This document shows, one piece after another, positions 10,808 to 20,552 of a DNA stretch of 24,895 nucleotides (its first letter is position 1; every line of letters begins with the position of its first letter). The notes under the pieces were generated by a model. The model saw nothing but the letters and a program-made list of their open reading frames with translations. It was not told where the DNA came from and did not search any database. The stretch comes from Lentinus brumalis. Taxonomy: Eukaryota; Basidiomycota; Agaricomycetes; Polyporales; Polyporaceae. The translations under genes were made by a program, and so were the position numbers. The stretch is from assembly GCA_001792895.1 (NCBI GenBank), contig MARA01000127.1:1-24895 (forward strand), in the 5' to 3' direction.

Positions 10808-11804
10808 CTAAGAGTGCTGACTGAAGTTTGCAGGGGTTGTCTTCGATTCGAAAGCAGCACAGAACTCGTCCCATATGCACTGCCGCTCGATCAGCTCGTG
10901 ATGAGCAGCGCAGTAGTCGCGTTCCTCCTCCTCGCCAGACGCGCCGACAAACCCGAAGTCGAGCCAGCACTCCACCTGGGACTGGCTGCTGGGATTAGGG
11001 ATTGTGGCCTCTCCAAACATGAGTATGTAGTAGAACTTGGTACACTTGCGTTGAAGGAGAGAGAGTGCGTGCATCTTCACCTCGATGAGTGCAGGTGATT
11101 CATCGCGGGAGCCTCCCGACAAAGCCCAGACTTTCCGCAACGCCTGCTCGTGCTCGTCTTCCCCGTTCCTCTGTTGCTGATTCTTGTCCAATGGAGCGTC
11201 GGTGAGCAAAGCTCGATTCGCGAGTAACCATGTGAAGTGGTCGCCACGGAAGACCGGCAGGATGGAATCGAAGGCCGCCATGATAGCAGGCGCGAGGCGG
11301 CCTGCCTCCTGCCATGTACGCACATCCTTGATAGTAACATTGGGGAGGCTGAACACGTCTCCATAGAGTCTAAGGAGCTCTGAACACGCAGGGCCCCCAA
11401 GAGCAAGTTGCACCTTGTCGAAAAAATAGACGGAGAGTGTCTTCGCATCAATCGGGAGATGGTTACGGTGGCATGCACGAAAAAGGTGGTACACCGGGTT
11501 GATTGGCTTGTTCGGTTTGCAGTCAAAGATGTGCAGCAGCCAGTTCATCTTCTGGCAGTCGGTGCTGCAGTACCATATGACGCGGAATCCTGCGCATCAC
11601 TTCGCTTCAGTGTTTTCCTTCCCGCAGGCGTTGCACTGGTGGGCAACCATTGACGTCCGATATGCTAACTACAATACATATCAGCGAGCAAGTCATATCG
11701 GTATCTCTCATAACCACGAACGCACGGCTGAAGGTTTGTGTGCTGATAGACGGAGGCAAGCTGGCGAAAGGAAGACAGACACTCACGCAGATATAGCTAG
11801 CCAT
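10808..11804 (-). pseudogene. MYND-zinc-finger-like gene with a broken finger
   Basis: The frame from 11650 reads HQCNACGK, then an in-frame TGA at 11597-11599, then CAGF, then WYCSTDCQ...H...C. It continues open for 246 codons to the stop at 10808. The order C-x2-C ... C-x2-[C] ... C-x3-CQ ... H-x3-C is that of a MYND finger, a protein-interaction zinc module. The fourth ligand is Phe (TTC) where Cys is expected. The remaining ~215 residues are an acidic, Trp-containing domain I do not recognise. A possible 5' exon starts at ATG 11804 with donor TGC|GTGAGT (intron 11669-11786), low confidence. Either the gene is a recent pseudogene, or a protein lacking the finger starts at the Met at 11548. 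A C-to-T change of CGA to TGA would explain the stop. Confidence 0.6.
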
Positions 11805-11961
11805 CGCGTAAGCCTCCGAGCCGAGAGACGTGCGCGACGAGTGAAGTAGCGGATGATATAGCGGAAGAAGGGGTACAAAAAAATGGGGGATGGGGCACGA
11901 GTAAGTAAGAAGGTGGTGGAAGGAGAAGAAGAGGGGATGGGGAACGGGATGCAAGTGACAC

Positions 11962-11971
11962 CCTTATATGG
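11962..11971 (-). promoter_or_regulatory. CArG/TATA-like element upstream of the MYND gene
   Basis: CCATATAAGG on the minus strand is an exact CC(A/T)6GG CArG sequence and also contains a TATA-like TATAAG. It lies about 160 bp upstream of the possible first exon at 11804. It may be the core promoter or a MADS-box site; sequence alone cannot decide. Confidence 0.35.
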
Positions 11972-13288
11972 GGCCGAGTTGAGGAGAATAGAGGATAAGC
12001 GACAAAGATTCACGGATGAAGGAACCACGCTAGAGCGTTAGGCTCGCCCGATAGCCAGTGGGAAAAGCACGAGCTGCTGGCGGGTCCGTGATCGCCGCAG
12101 TACAACTCCGTGCTGTGGACCGCATATAACCACCCATTTGACCACGCCCACCCTGTCCGCACGCAACGTCTATCATCCACCCAGTTACGACCCTAAACTT
12201 CGACAGTAATGTGTCGCGGTACTCCCTTCTGAGCTAAAAGGACGACATATGACACACAAACACTTGAGCTCAAGTGGGAGCGCACCGAACACAAGCCCAG
12301 AATAAATGTGGTCGTCCTGGACGACCACAGGTGGGGGAGCCCCATCGCGCGCCAGCGCTTGTGCATGGTGACCCGCACAGTCCATAATCCAGGGAGGGTC
12401 ACGACACTCAACTCCATTGTGTCTAGGCACCTACGACATGCGACGCAACGGACTCCAGGTCTTTCACTGGTGCACACCAAATGCGGGCTCGGGACGTGTA
12501 ACTTTCCGGCACAGGATGCGGTCACGCATCACAGGCGCCTCTCTGCCACAATGGCGATGCCCAAGTTGAGTACTTCTCTTGGCCCACCACAACACCTCCA
12601 AGTCATATGTCAAGGATAGACTGCGTGTCCTTGTCTGATTTGTGGCTTAGACCAATGTGGCTGGCTCAAGATTTCTGTGCAACTCCGATATGTCTGCTGC
12701 AAGCCCACTAAACCAAGCCAGCAAGAGCCACACCGCGACATCACTGGGCAACGTACCCGGGCCAAAGCCGTGCAACCCATCCCAACATACGACCGTGTGA
12801 CAGTATGGACTGGAGTGCACAACCAGACAAGACAAGACTAGAGGCAGATGCACCAATTACATGAGTCGCAACAAGCAACAAGCACAGTGTGGCTTGATCC
12901 ATATTTCGAACAGTGTAGAGATTGTATCACTGTGGATGAAATGTATTCGTCAGTATGTCCATGTTGGTGAACAGGATAATGTAAATGTCAAATGTATGGT
13001 GTAATGTGTGACTGGACATTGCCTTGCCATTCACTGCAGGTTCAATGAGATAGTCCGGAACCACTCTTCCTTGGCTTAGGGTTAAAATGCTAATGTTACG
13101 CTAATTGTGCTGCTGCCTTCCGGAGACTATTCCACTCCCACATGCTGTGTGTCACGTCGTGGAGACATCATCGCAAAGGGCCCACCTCTGTAGTCCCAGA
13201 ATACTCCAGGCTGCCAGTAGTCAAGGCATACCTTCACAAATAGAACATAGAGCAGAAGGACACACTTGTTGAATGGCCGTGTGTAACC
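11972..13288. other. region without a recognised gene
   Basis: Only short ORFs with no recognisable domain occur here. It contains one copy of the dispersed palindrome at 12307-12329. The following ~75 bp match the spacer between paired palindromes at 19.8 and 20.1 kb. I looked here for the missing 3' exons of the methyltransferase (motif X) and did not find them. Confidence 0.55.
12307..12329. repeat. dispersed palindrome, central base T
   Basis: TGGTCGTCC-T-GGACGACCA is at 12309-12327, with two further paired bases on each side. The right flank (GGGGGAGCCCCA, GCGCCAGCGCTTGTGC, CCCGCACA) is the same as the spacer in the tandem array near 19.8-20.1 kb. A longer unit, not only the palindrome, is therefore shared. 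Confidence 0.9.
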
Positions 13289-14955
13289 CTAAGGCTCTTC
13301 CACCAGTCGGCTTCTGCATTTTCGCTGATATGCCGTCCTTGGCTCGGTCTCGTACATATCCATGATGCTTACATCCTCGGGGACCCAGCCCACCTTGGAC
13401 AAGTGGCAAGGGACAGGGAGCCGATCAGAGTTGGGCACCAAGAGGGCTTTCTGAAAGGTCCTTCTTCAGGTCATCAGGAAGCTCCCTGCGCGTTACGTTA
13501 TTTGCCGGTGCTGTCATCAAAGCAAGGATTGCACATACCAGTCAAATTGGAGAAGGTCGCTGAGTGCATCGTGGATGGAGACATGCTTCATGGGAGCTGT
13601 CCCACTTGGAGCCCTGATAGAAGTGATGTCGACCTTCTCACCTAGGTGTATTGCGAGAGTTGTATTGGTGAATGATGCATGGCGCGGTTCAGGGTTGTTC
13701 GGAAGAGCATAGCCATGCTTGGCGACGACGAGGAAGAACCGAATTCGCCCCTGTGGTGTGCCATAGTGGCCAGCCTGTAGAAGACTGAAGCGGACTTGAT
13801 ACCTGCCTCTGACTGTCAGTACAGCGCCACTCAAGGCCATAGAGAGCAATATACCCCATCCTGACTAGTGCGTGCACAAGAAACTTCAGGCTGCCCTTGT
13901 CAATGCCACCTTCGACTGTGTACTTACTGGCCTGCGATGCGTGAAGATTGTATTGAAGGAAACCCTTCACATTCTCGAAGAAGCAGTATTTGGGGCGTAG
14001 GAAGTCTACCCAGGACAGTAGGGTGAGCATGAGGTGGCTTTTCCTGTCGTGCGCCTGCTGGTACATATTCAGCGTCGAGTGAGATTGGCTGCTACGTCGT
14101 CAGCTGAAGTTCATCAACAACACAGAAAGCGGTGCGCACCATGGAAAGCCAGCTACGATGCAGTCTATCTGGCCTGGGACCGGCGGAGGCGGAAGCTCCT
14201 CCTTGCTCTTGATGTGAGTAGGTACCTTGTCCCGCTGTCCTGCGTGGCATTTGACTGCGTACTTGAGAACGGTGTTGGAACACTGGTTGTATACAACGGT
14301 GGATGGAGAGTTCCTCCTGTAACATGCAATCCATGAGCTCAATCCAAGACGTTGGGGCGGGCAGACCATACTTGAGCGTGTCCGCGGCACTGGGCGATAT
14401 CTCCACGGCGTGCGTGACCTTCATGTGCCCTGTCTGCTCCATGGATCGCCCAAACGCGCCGCAGCCAGCGAAGGGGTCGAATGCCCTGAGAGGGCTCTCC
14501 TTCTTGAGCGCTTCGTACTCCTCCAGCTTGCTCAAGGCGTCCTGAAAACAACGAGAGCATACAGGGATCTTGCAGCGCTCCAGCTTCGTCCGAGTAGCCC
14601 AGAGCGGAGGGTCAGATGGAACAAGATATTGCATGTAGAAGTGTAGTGGGGACAGATTGAGCCACTGGTCAAGGCCCATGTCGGGGGTGGACTTGGGATG
14701 CAGTACGGTGCAGCGCTTCAGCAGGTCTTCGGCCTTCACGACGATTGGCGGTGTGTCTGTCATGAAGAGCTCCCTCTGCAGTGTATCAGTCAATTTGAAC
14801 GGTTGTCACTCGAGAGTGGTGCTAACCTCGTGGAGGAGAAGTAACGACCCTTCTGCCATGCTTGACGCCAAGTCCACAATGCGTCCCAACAATCGGAGGG
14901 TCACCGTAGGGGTCGATGTCCTGTTGTTGTGGAATGAGACAGTGGCAAGCACCCC
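13289..14955 (-). pseudogene. DNMT1-family cytosine-5 DNA methyltransferase fragment
   Basis: The enzyme family transfers methyl from AdoMet to cytosine C5 in nuclear DNA. The exons I read end at 14827, then 14775-14372, 14316-14140, 14088-13855 and 13802 to about 13531, with introns of 51, 55, 51 and 52 nt. Together they give motif I (FDPFAGCGAFG), II (HAVEISPSAA), IV (GFPCQSHS, catalytic Cys, completed by the 14089-14139 intron), VI (FFENVKGF) and VIII (HYGTPQGRIRFF). After FDW a further exon (about 13289-13480, ...YETEPRTAYQRKCR) matches what follows in the family, but its acceptor is uncertain. Upstream, only the end of a BAH-like segment is left before the palindrome array at 14964. The RFTS/BAH half of a normal ~1,200-aa protein is absent, and I could not find motif X. 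I call it a 5'-truncated, probably inactive gene; the frames I could join are intact. Confidence 0.8.
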
Positions 14956-14963
14956 CACTGCAC

Positions 14964-15526
14964 ATGATCGTCCGGGACGACCATACCCGTTATGCATTGC
15001 TTCTGCTAGGGACATTGGCGAACGAAGCGCGGGCGCGAGACCGCTCCAGCAGATGGTCGTCCGGGACGACCATAACGGGCATGGAGATGACGAGCAACAC
15101 GCGCGCGAGGGGCCCGTTGCGCCTGTGGTCGTCCGGGACGACCATGCCCACACAGAGTCCAAGGGACTTGCCGAGCAACGCGCGCGCGAGGGACCCTTCA
15201 GCAGACGGTCGTCCGGGACGACCATACATCCATGGAGATGACGAGTAACACGCGCGCGAGGGACCCGTTGCGCCTGTGGTCGTCCGGGACGACCAGTCCA
15301 AGGGACTTGACGAGCAACGCGCGCGCGAGGGACCCTTCAGCAGATGGTCGTCCGGGACGACCATAACGGGCATGGAGATGACGAGCAACACGCGCGCGAG
15401 GGACCCGTTGCGCCCGTGGTCGTCCGGGACGACCATGCCCACACAGTCCAAGGGACTTTACGAGCAACGCGCGCGCGAGGGACCCTTCAGCAGATGGTCG
15501 TGCAGATGGTCGTCCTGGACGACCAT
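14964..15526. repeat. satellite array of eight TGGTCGTCCNGGACGACCA palindromes
   Basis: Centres are at 14974, 15063, 15135, 15215, 15286, 15354, 15426 and 15516, plus a half site at 15494-15501. The central base is G except T in the last. Spacers alternate between an ACGGGCATGGAGATGACGAG type and a GTCCAAGGGACTT type. The repeat is therefore dimeric, with a higher-order period of about 140-152 bp. Both spacers share CGCGCGCGAGGGRCCC. Variation is confined to the outer palindrome bases. The array abuts the truncated end of the methyltransferase gene. Confidence 0.92.
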
Positions 15527-15653
15527 CGAGAAATTGGTGCGTTCAGAGTGAGCTACGCGTGAATTCACCCAACGCGTGTTGTACGGGACCAGTGAATAGT
15601 ATCAATAAAATGAAACCTGCACTACACATGGATGTATCGGTGACCGGACCCAT

Positions 15654-18600
15654 TTATAATGTATGCTGGACGTCCCAATGCATGAAGTCGCGCAGGTCGG
15701 GGAAGGGGGGTGGGGCGGGCCGGGGGCCACTGATAGGCAACAGGCGGCTGACAGTAGGGGTGGGAGGAGTCGGGGGGCGTGGAAGCTCCAACATGAACCG
15801 GTACTGGCGTATAGGAGTGTGCGGCGCGGGGGTGGCTGGGCGAGAGAGATCTAGATCACGGAACGGGTTTGTGGGCGAGTCAAAAGGGGAGGTTGTGGGT
15901 GACTGGACAGGAGCATTGTTGGGCGAGTCCACAAAAGGGTTTGTGGGAGACTCGAGACTCAGCAGAGAATCAGAGCGTCGGTGCTGCTGGGGTGTGCGTG
16001 GTTGCCAGCCCCCTCGTGCAGACAGATGATCTGATTCAAAACGCGGCTGCTCGATAGGTGGATCCTCTTCGTCTTCTTCCTCTTCCTCGCGGAGGTTCCG
16101 GGCGGCGGCGGCGTCTGCAGCCTCGCCTTCTTCGATGAATCTCTGAACCGCAGCTCTACAGTCCTCAACTTGCGCCATGGCCATAACCCAAGGGTCTGGC
16201 CTCCGCTGCTGGGGGTGCTCTTCCTCCTCTTCCTCTTCCTCTTCCTCTTGCTGTGGGCCGGGCAGGCGAGGACGACTGTTAACGGGAGGGGACCGGCGTG
16301 GAGAGTCTGGTTCCTCTTCCTCTTCCTCTTCCTCTTGCTGTGGGCCGGGCAGGCGAGGACGACTGTTAATGGGAGGGGACCGGCGTGGAGAGTCTGGTTC
16401 CTCTTCCTCTTCCTCTTGCTGTGGGCCGGGCAGGCGAGGACTGTTAATGGGAGGCGACCCGCGAGGAGAGTGCCGAGGGATGGGAGAGTGGGGAGTGCTG
16501 ATGCTACGTGTCAGGCTGCGACGTGGGCCAAAGACCTGCGGGGGTGCGACGGACTCGCGATGGTTAGCGCGTGCCTGCTGCGCTAACCATGCCTGGTCTT
16601 CCTCTTCGAGGACCTCTCTTTCGTTGCGAACCTGCTGTGCCAGGTCCTCGGGGTCATAAAGGGCAATGTCGCGCACACTGTCAAGTAGACGTCTGTTGAC
16701 GGCGATGTTGACGGCGGGGCCGGTGAGATCCTCGGGGTAGCGAAGCCAGCCGTTTGTGTTGTGTCTGGCCTTGGTGTCCCACATGCGATCAGTACTCGCG
16801 TGCGGAACCCACAAAAGGCCTAGGAACTTCTCTTTGAGAAGGAGGCGCACAATGTTGGAACTCCGTGTGGTTAGGCTGTCGAGTTCTGCCAGGTAGTCGC
16901 GGAAGTATTGAGCATTGCGGAAATTCTGGAGGTTAGGCGCAATCGGCTTGCCCTTGGGAGGATAATAACGCGGGAACATCATGTCCTTCCACTCGTCTTC
17001 GGACAAGATCCGTATGTACGCAGCCTGGAAGGGGAGCGCGGTGACACTCTTGAATACTTCCTCGTTGGCCGCCTGGCGCTCGGCAAGGGACATGGTTAGG
17101 CGGGAGGGGGCCAGACGCGAGCGGAAGTTGGGGGCGCACTGAATGATGTCGGAAGGGAATTGGGCCCAGATTTTGGAGAAAACACCATCCAACGGCCGCT
17201 CGGGTTCAAGGTCCTCGAATCCGCCGAGGTTGTCGACGTCATCCCCAGTCATCTGAAGGCGTCGCTGGCGACGAACCCCGCGGTCCTGCAGGCCAAAGTC
17301 ATGCAGCACGGGCTCCTGGAGAAGGGTGACCTCCTGGGTCGGGCGCCGGTTGTTGGTCCGCTCGCGGTTGGAGCGCGACAGCCTGGACAGCCCGAGTGCC
17401 ATGCCAGAAACCGCCTGCTGAGCGGCAGGGAAGCCTCCTGTCTGCCCATACATCAGGCCGAGTTGGAATGGGTCGATCGTGCGGTCCGCGGGCAGACGGA
17501 GGTAGCCCCCACCGCGGTCACGAACAATGGCGCATATGAAGTACACCCCACGTGGTTCCAGGCATGGTACCATGTTGTCCTCGTCCACCTCCGCCCCTGC
17601 ATTCTCCTCGTCCTCGGGATCGGCGTCGGGGTCATACCAGTATGCACATGCCTTCGCGAGCTCCTGCTCAGCCGGGCGCTCGCTGGGCCGGTACATCACT
17701 GCGTTCATCATGTACACGGTGACCGAGGCGAGCATCATGTTTGGCATCCAGCGGCGAGCCGCCCCTGGAGTGTCCTTGATCTCACTCAAGAGCTTGTACA
17801 TGGCTGCCAGTCGGTAGAACTTGAAGTACCTAGGGAGAGGGTCGGTCTGCGTTCACAAAGATATTCTAACCGGACGTACCACCACATAGAGGCAGGGATC
17901 GCAAGTATGGATTGTTCCACCAGCGCATTGGGGAAGTCCGTAAGAGACTGCCTCGCATGGCCGCATTGACACGAATCTCGAAACGGGCTGTACCGTCCTG
18001 TATGACACCGTTTCGCCCTGCACAGTCCAGGAAGGTGGTGCTAATGGTGTCCATGTCTTGCAAGAGCTTCTCAATTTTGCCTGGAATGAGGTCGTACGAG
18101 CCGCGCCGACGATAAACCCCGTTGTTCATTTGGTAGGTGGCCGCCTTGTCCGTGGTGTAGACATTGCAATAGACAACATGATCATGCCGCCCGCGGCTGC
18201 GAGGTTCTAGGCGGAAACCGGCAAAGTCAGAGAGATGAGCGCTGGCATCCTGACGGTATAGCTTCTGGCTGCGTGCCAGGTCCTGCTCGACATTCGGTCC
18301 AATGGAAGGAAGGGCGTGGCGAATGAGACGAGGATGAGCAACAGTAAGCCACTGCAGCACGTAGCCCTCTTCGTGAATGTCGATGGCGACGTCAACAAAC
18401 CAGCGGGTTTGCACCTCCTCCGCAGGAACCAAGGTCAGGTCCAAGGGAGCCAGCAACGCCTCGAGAGCCTCCCTCCGGGCCTCCTCGTCACCGGGATCAT
18501 GGAGTGTCTGAGCTTTGACTCCTCGCGCCTCGACCTCGAAGAACGCGTCCGCGAACGACGCCCCGAGGAGGGCGAGCTTTTGCAGGAACAGCGGGGCAAA

Positions 18601-19295
18601 GTCATCCAGCGCGGAAGCAGGAAGGTCGTGGGTGATCGTGCCAAGTTGCCCTCCGCCGCCGCGCGCGAGAGTGGTTGCATGGCGATAGTTGTTGGGCCAT
18701 TGCGCGGCTACCTCGGGCAGGAGTTCACGGACGCTTGGTAGCAGGGCTCGGTCATAGATGCTGGCGAAATGCTCCGGAGGAATGGCAGGGTTCGTGTGGG
18801 GGTCGAACCGGTGGGGAAAGAACACGCGCACTTGATGGCGGACTCCGTATTTGGCAAACATGAAGTTTGGGATCTTGTGAAGCGGAACTTCAACCATGCG
18901 CTCCTGCGCTAGTCAGCTCGTACTACGTGCGATGGTGACTCAACACTCACTCCCCGTCTAATAGGATACGTAAGGTGCACGTCCGTGGTGAGCGTTTCGC
19001 GGAAGGGCGGCACTGCGTGGATCGAGAGCGCTGCTGTGAAGGGCAGATGCTCGGTGAGGCCGATCAGAGAGTCGAAGTCCCCGCTGACAGTCGGAGACTC
19101 GGGAGCATCGAGGTCGAGGGTCGGATTGAGAAACAAACGACGCGCCTCTCCGTCGATGTCGGCCCGCCCAGCAAGAATGTACTGCATAAACGCGTGGCCG
19201 TCATCGTCAGTGTCAGCCAAGTCACGAGCAGTCAAGAGAAACTCTTCCAGCCCAACGGTCTTGGGAGGGAGGTACTCGTCAGGGAACAGAGGCAT
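15654..19295 (-). CDS. unknown protein of ~1,180 aa with acidic/proline repeats (one frameshift)
   Basis: I do not recognise the family. Exons are 19295-18951, 18903-17880 and 17829-15654, with introns of 47 nt (18904-18950) and 50 nt (17830-17879). Residues 1 to about 850 look globular. They include a stretch rich in Trp/Tyr/Met around the exon 2/3 join (SMWWYFKFYR...MYKLL). Residues about 860-1180 are low-complexity: three copies of a ~29-residue unit (PRLPGPQQ, E-run, DSPRRSPP), a Glu/Asp stretch, and Ser/Thr-Pro repeats with several NPF motifs. Exon 2 has 1,024 nt, one short of what exon 3 needs. The frame changes at 17944-17958 (NAAMRG, then QSLTDFPNAL), and one lost G in a GGG would explain it. 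The start ATG at 19295 is about 35 bp from a TATA box. There are no membrane segments or signal peptide. It may be a structural or chromatin factor; I make no functional call. Confidence 0.72.
16215..16465 (-). repeat. coding tandem repeat (acidic/proline unit)
   Basis: There are three in-frame units of about 75-95 bp. Each encodes INSRPRLPGPQQ followed by 6 to 10 Glu and DSPRRSPP. The units differ mainly in the length of the Glu run, as expected of replication slippage. They lie in the disordered tail of the unknown protein. Confidence 0.85.
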
Positions 19296-19327
19296 GGTGA
19301 GTTGAACATACCCCGCCGCCGCCGCCG

Positions 19328-19373
19328 TTCTATATAATATCCTGGAACGAAAAATTTCCCCTCTCAGATGGGG
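19328..19373 (-). promoter_or_regulatory. core promoter of the unknown gene: TATA box and GAAATTTTTCGTTC box
   Basis: On the coding strand TATTATATAG lies at 19330-19339, 35-45 bp before the ATG. GAAATTTTTCGTTC lies at 19345-19358 and CCCCAT at 19368-19373. Apart from one extra T, the box is the same as in the promoter of SNF2 copy A. Its distance to the TATA box is about 10 bp shorter, one helical turn. Confidence 0.5.
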
Positions 19374-19570
19374 AGTGATGCCGCCATGGGATTACCCACC
19401 AGCCACATTATCGATTACCCCCGGATGATCGCTGTGCCCTGGGTAAACGGAAATGCCTGAATGGTCAGTATGTTGGCCACAACTGTTTACCCTAACTGCC
19501 TGACCACGCCGATCACCATTGTTTACCATATTGAGCAAGTATGTTACGGGTGGTTAACGAGACCGCTGGG
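19374..19570. other. short spacer upstream of the unknown gene
   Basis: No ORF or RNA gene is seen. GTTTACC occurs several times (near 19490 and 19523). The left end of the tandem array begins at about 19571. Confidence 0.4.
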
Positions 19571-20380
19571 TACTTATTTGCCGTTATTTACCTGTGTGGT
19601 TCGCGCGTGTATTCTCAGGACGCGCCGAACGCAAGCCCGTTCAATAACGGTGGTCGTCCAGGACGACCACAGGCGGGGGACCCCACCAGACGCCGGCGGT
19701 GGGCACTCCCACGTACGCAGTGGCGCGATACTCCCGTCGGTACATGTTTGCCGTTATTTACCTGTGTGGTTCGCGTGTATATGCTCATGCCGCGCCGAAC
19801 GCAACCCTTGGTGGTCGTCCAGGACGACCACAGGGCGGGGGAGCCCAGTGGTGCGCCAGCGCTTGTGCGTGGTGTCCCGCACATACTGTGGTCGTCCAGG
19901 ACGACCACAGGCAGGGGCAGGCCCACGAGGCGCCGGCGCTGCGCACTGCCGCTTACTCAATGGCGGGGTGTTCCAGCGGGTCCATATTTGCCCTTATTTA
20001 CCTGTGTGGTTCGCGGTGGATAAATCAGGAGGCGCCGAACGCAAGCCTAACTGGTCGTCCAGGACGACCACAGACGGGGGGAGCCCCATGGTGCGCCAGC
20101 GCTTGTGCGTCGTGTCCCGCACATACTGTGGTCGTCCAGGACGACCACAGGCGGGGGCAGCCCCACCAGACGCCGGCGCTGGGCACTGCCGCCTTTATCT
20201 ACTTACCTGAGTTACGTACAGTGGCGTAGTCGGTTCTTATAAATCTGTTCTCTGTACTCAGTGGCGCGGTACTCCAGCAGGTACATATTTGCCCTTATTT
20301 ACCTGTGTGGTTCGCGTGGATATGCTCAGCCTTTGACTAATACAGTCTGCCCCGAACGCCAGGCCGGTGGTTACCACCCT
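19571..20380 (+). repeat. four-unit tandem repeat carrying paired palindromes
   Basis: Units start with TAC(A/T)TATTTGCC(G/C)TTATTTACC at 19571, 19741, 19981 and 20282, followed by TGTGTGGTTCGCG and GCCGAACGC. Unit 1 has one palindrome (19651-19669). Units 2 and 3 have two each: 19811-19831 and 19886-19910, then 20052-20070 and 20126-20150, 77 bp apart. Unit 4 has only GGTGGTTACCACC (20366-20378) at the matching place. Central bases are all A. No protein-coding frame survives across the units. Confidence 0.9.
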
Positions 20381-20552
20381 CTCTATGCAAACGACCAGAA
20401 TCGCATACGCTAGTAAACGGTTGCATTGAGGTCCCAAGCCCTGACGGTAGAGGTGTTGAGAGAGACTAAAGTGTCGGCCCTGCTGCCTTGGTTCGTAGAC
20501 AGTCTAGATAGTGCGTGAGGCAGTAAAAAATACCCGAGCCTGCAAGAACACG

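Noticed and set aside
10640..13290. Scattered TTAGGG/CCCTAA words as telomeric sequence
   Set aside because: Only single or partial units occur, with no tandem run; chance or a short-hairpin context explains them.
14549..14569. A possible 21-nt intron (GTATGC...TTTCAG) in the methyltransferase gene
   Set aside because: Too short to splice; reading through keeps the frame and gives a CSRCFQDALSKLEE segment typical of the family.
14964..15526. CRISPR-like array
   Set aside because: The repeats are palindromes with repeated, not unique, spacers, in a eukaryotic setting with no cas genes.
14806..15562. Several ORFs on both strands across the palindrome array with repeated VVPDDH, GRPGRP and SSRTT peptides
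   Set aside because: These are translations of the palindrome in different frames, not a conserved protein.
19461..20229. Plus-strand ORFs of 160-249 codons across the tandem repeat
   Set aside because: Open frames follow from the repeat units; all three frames are open in places and units are not in a common frame.
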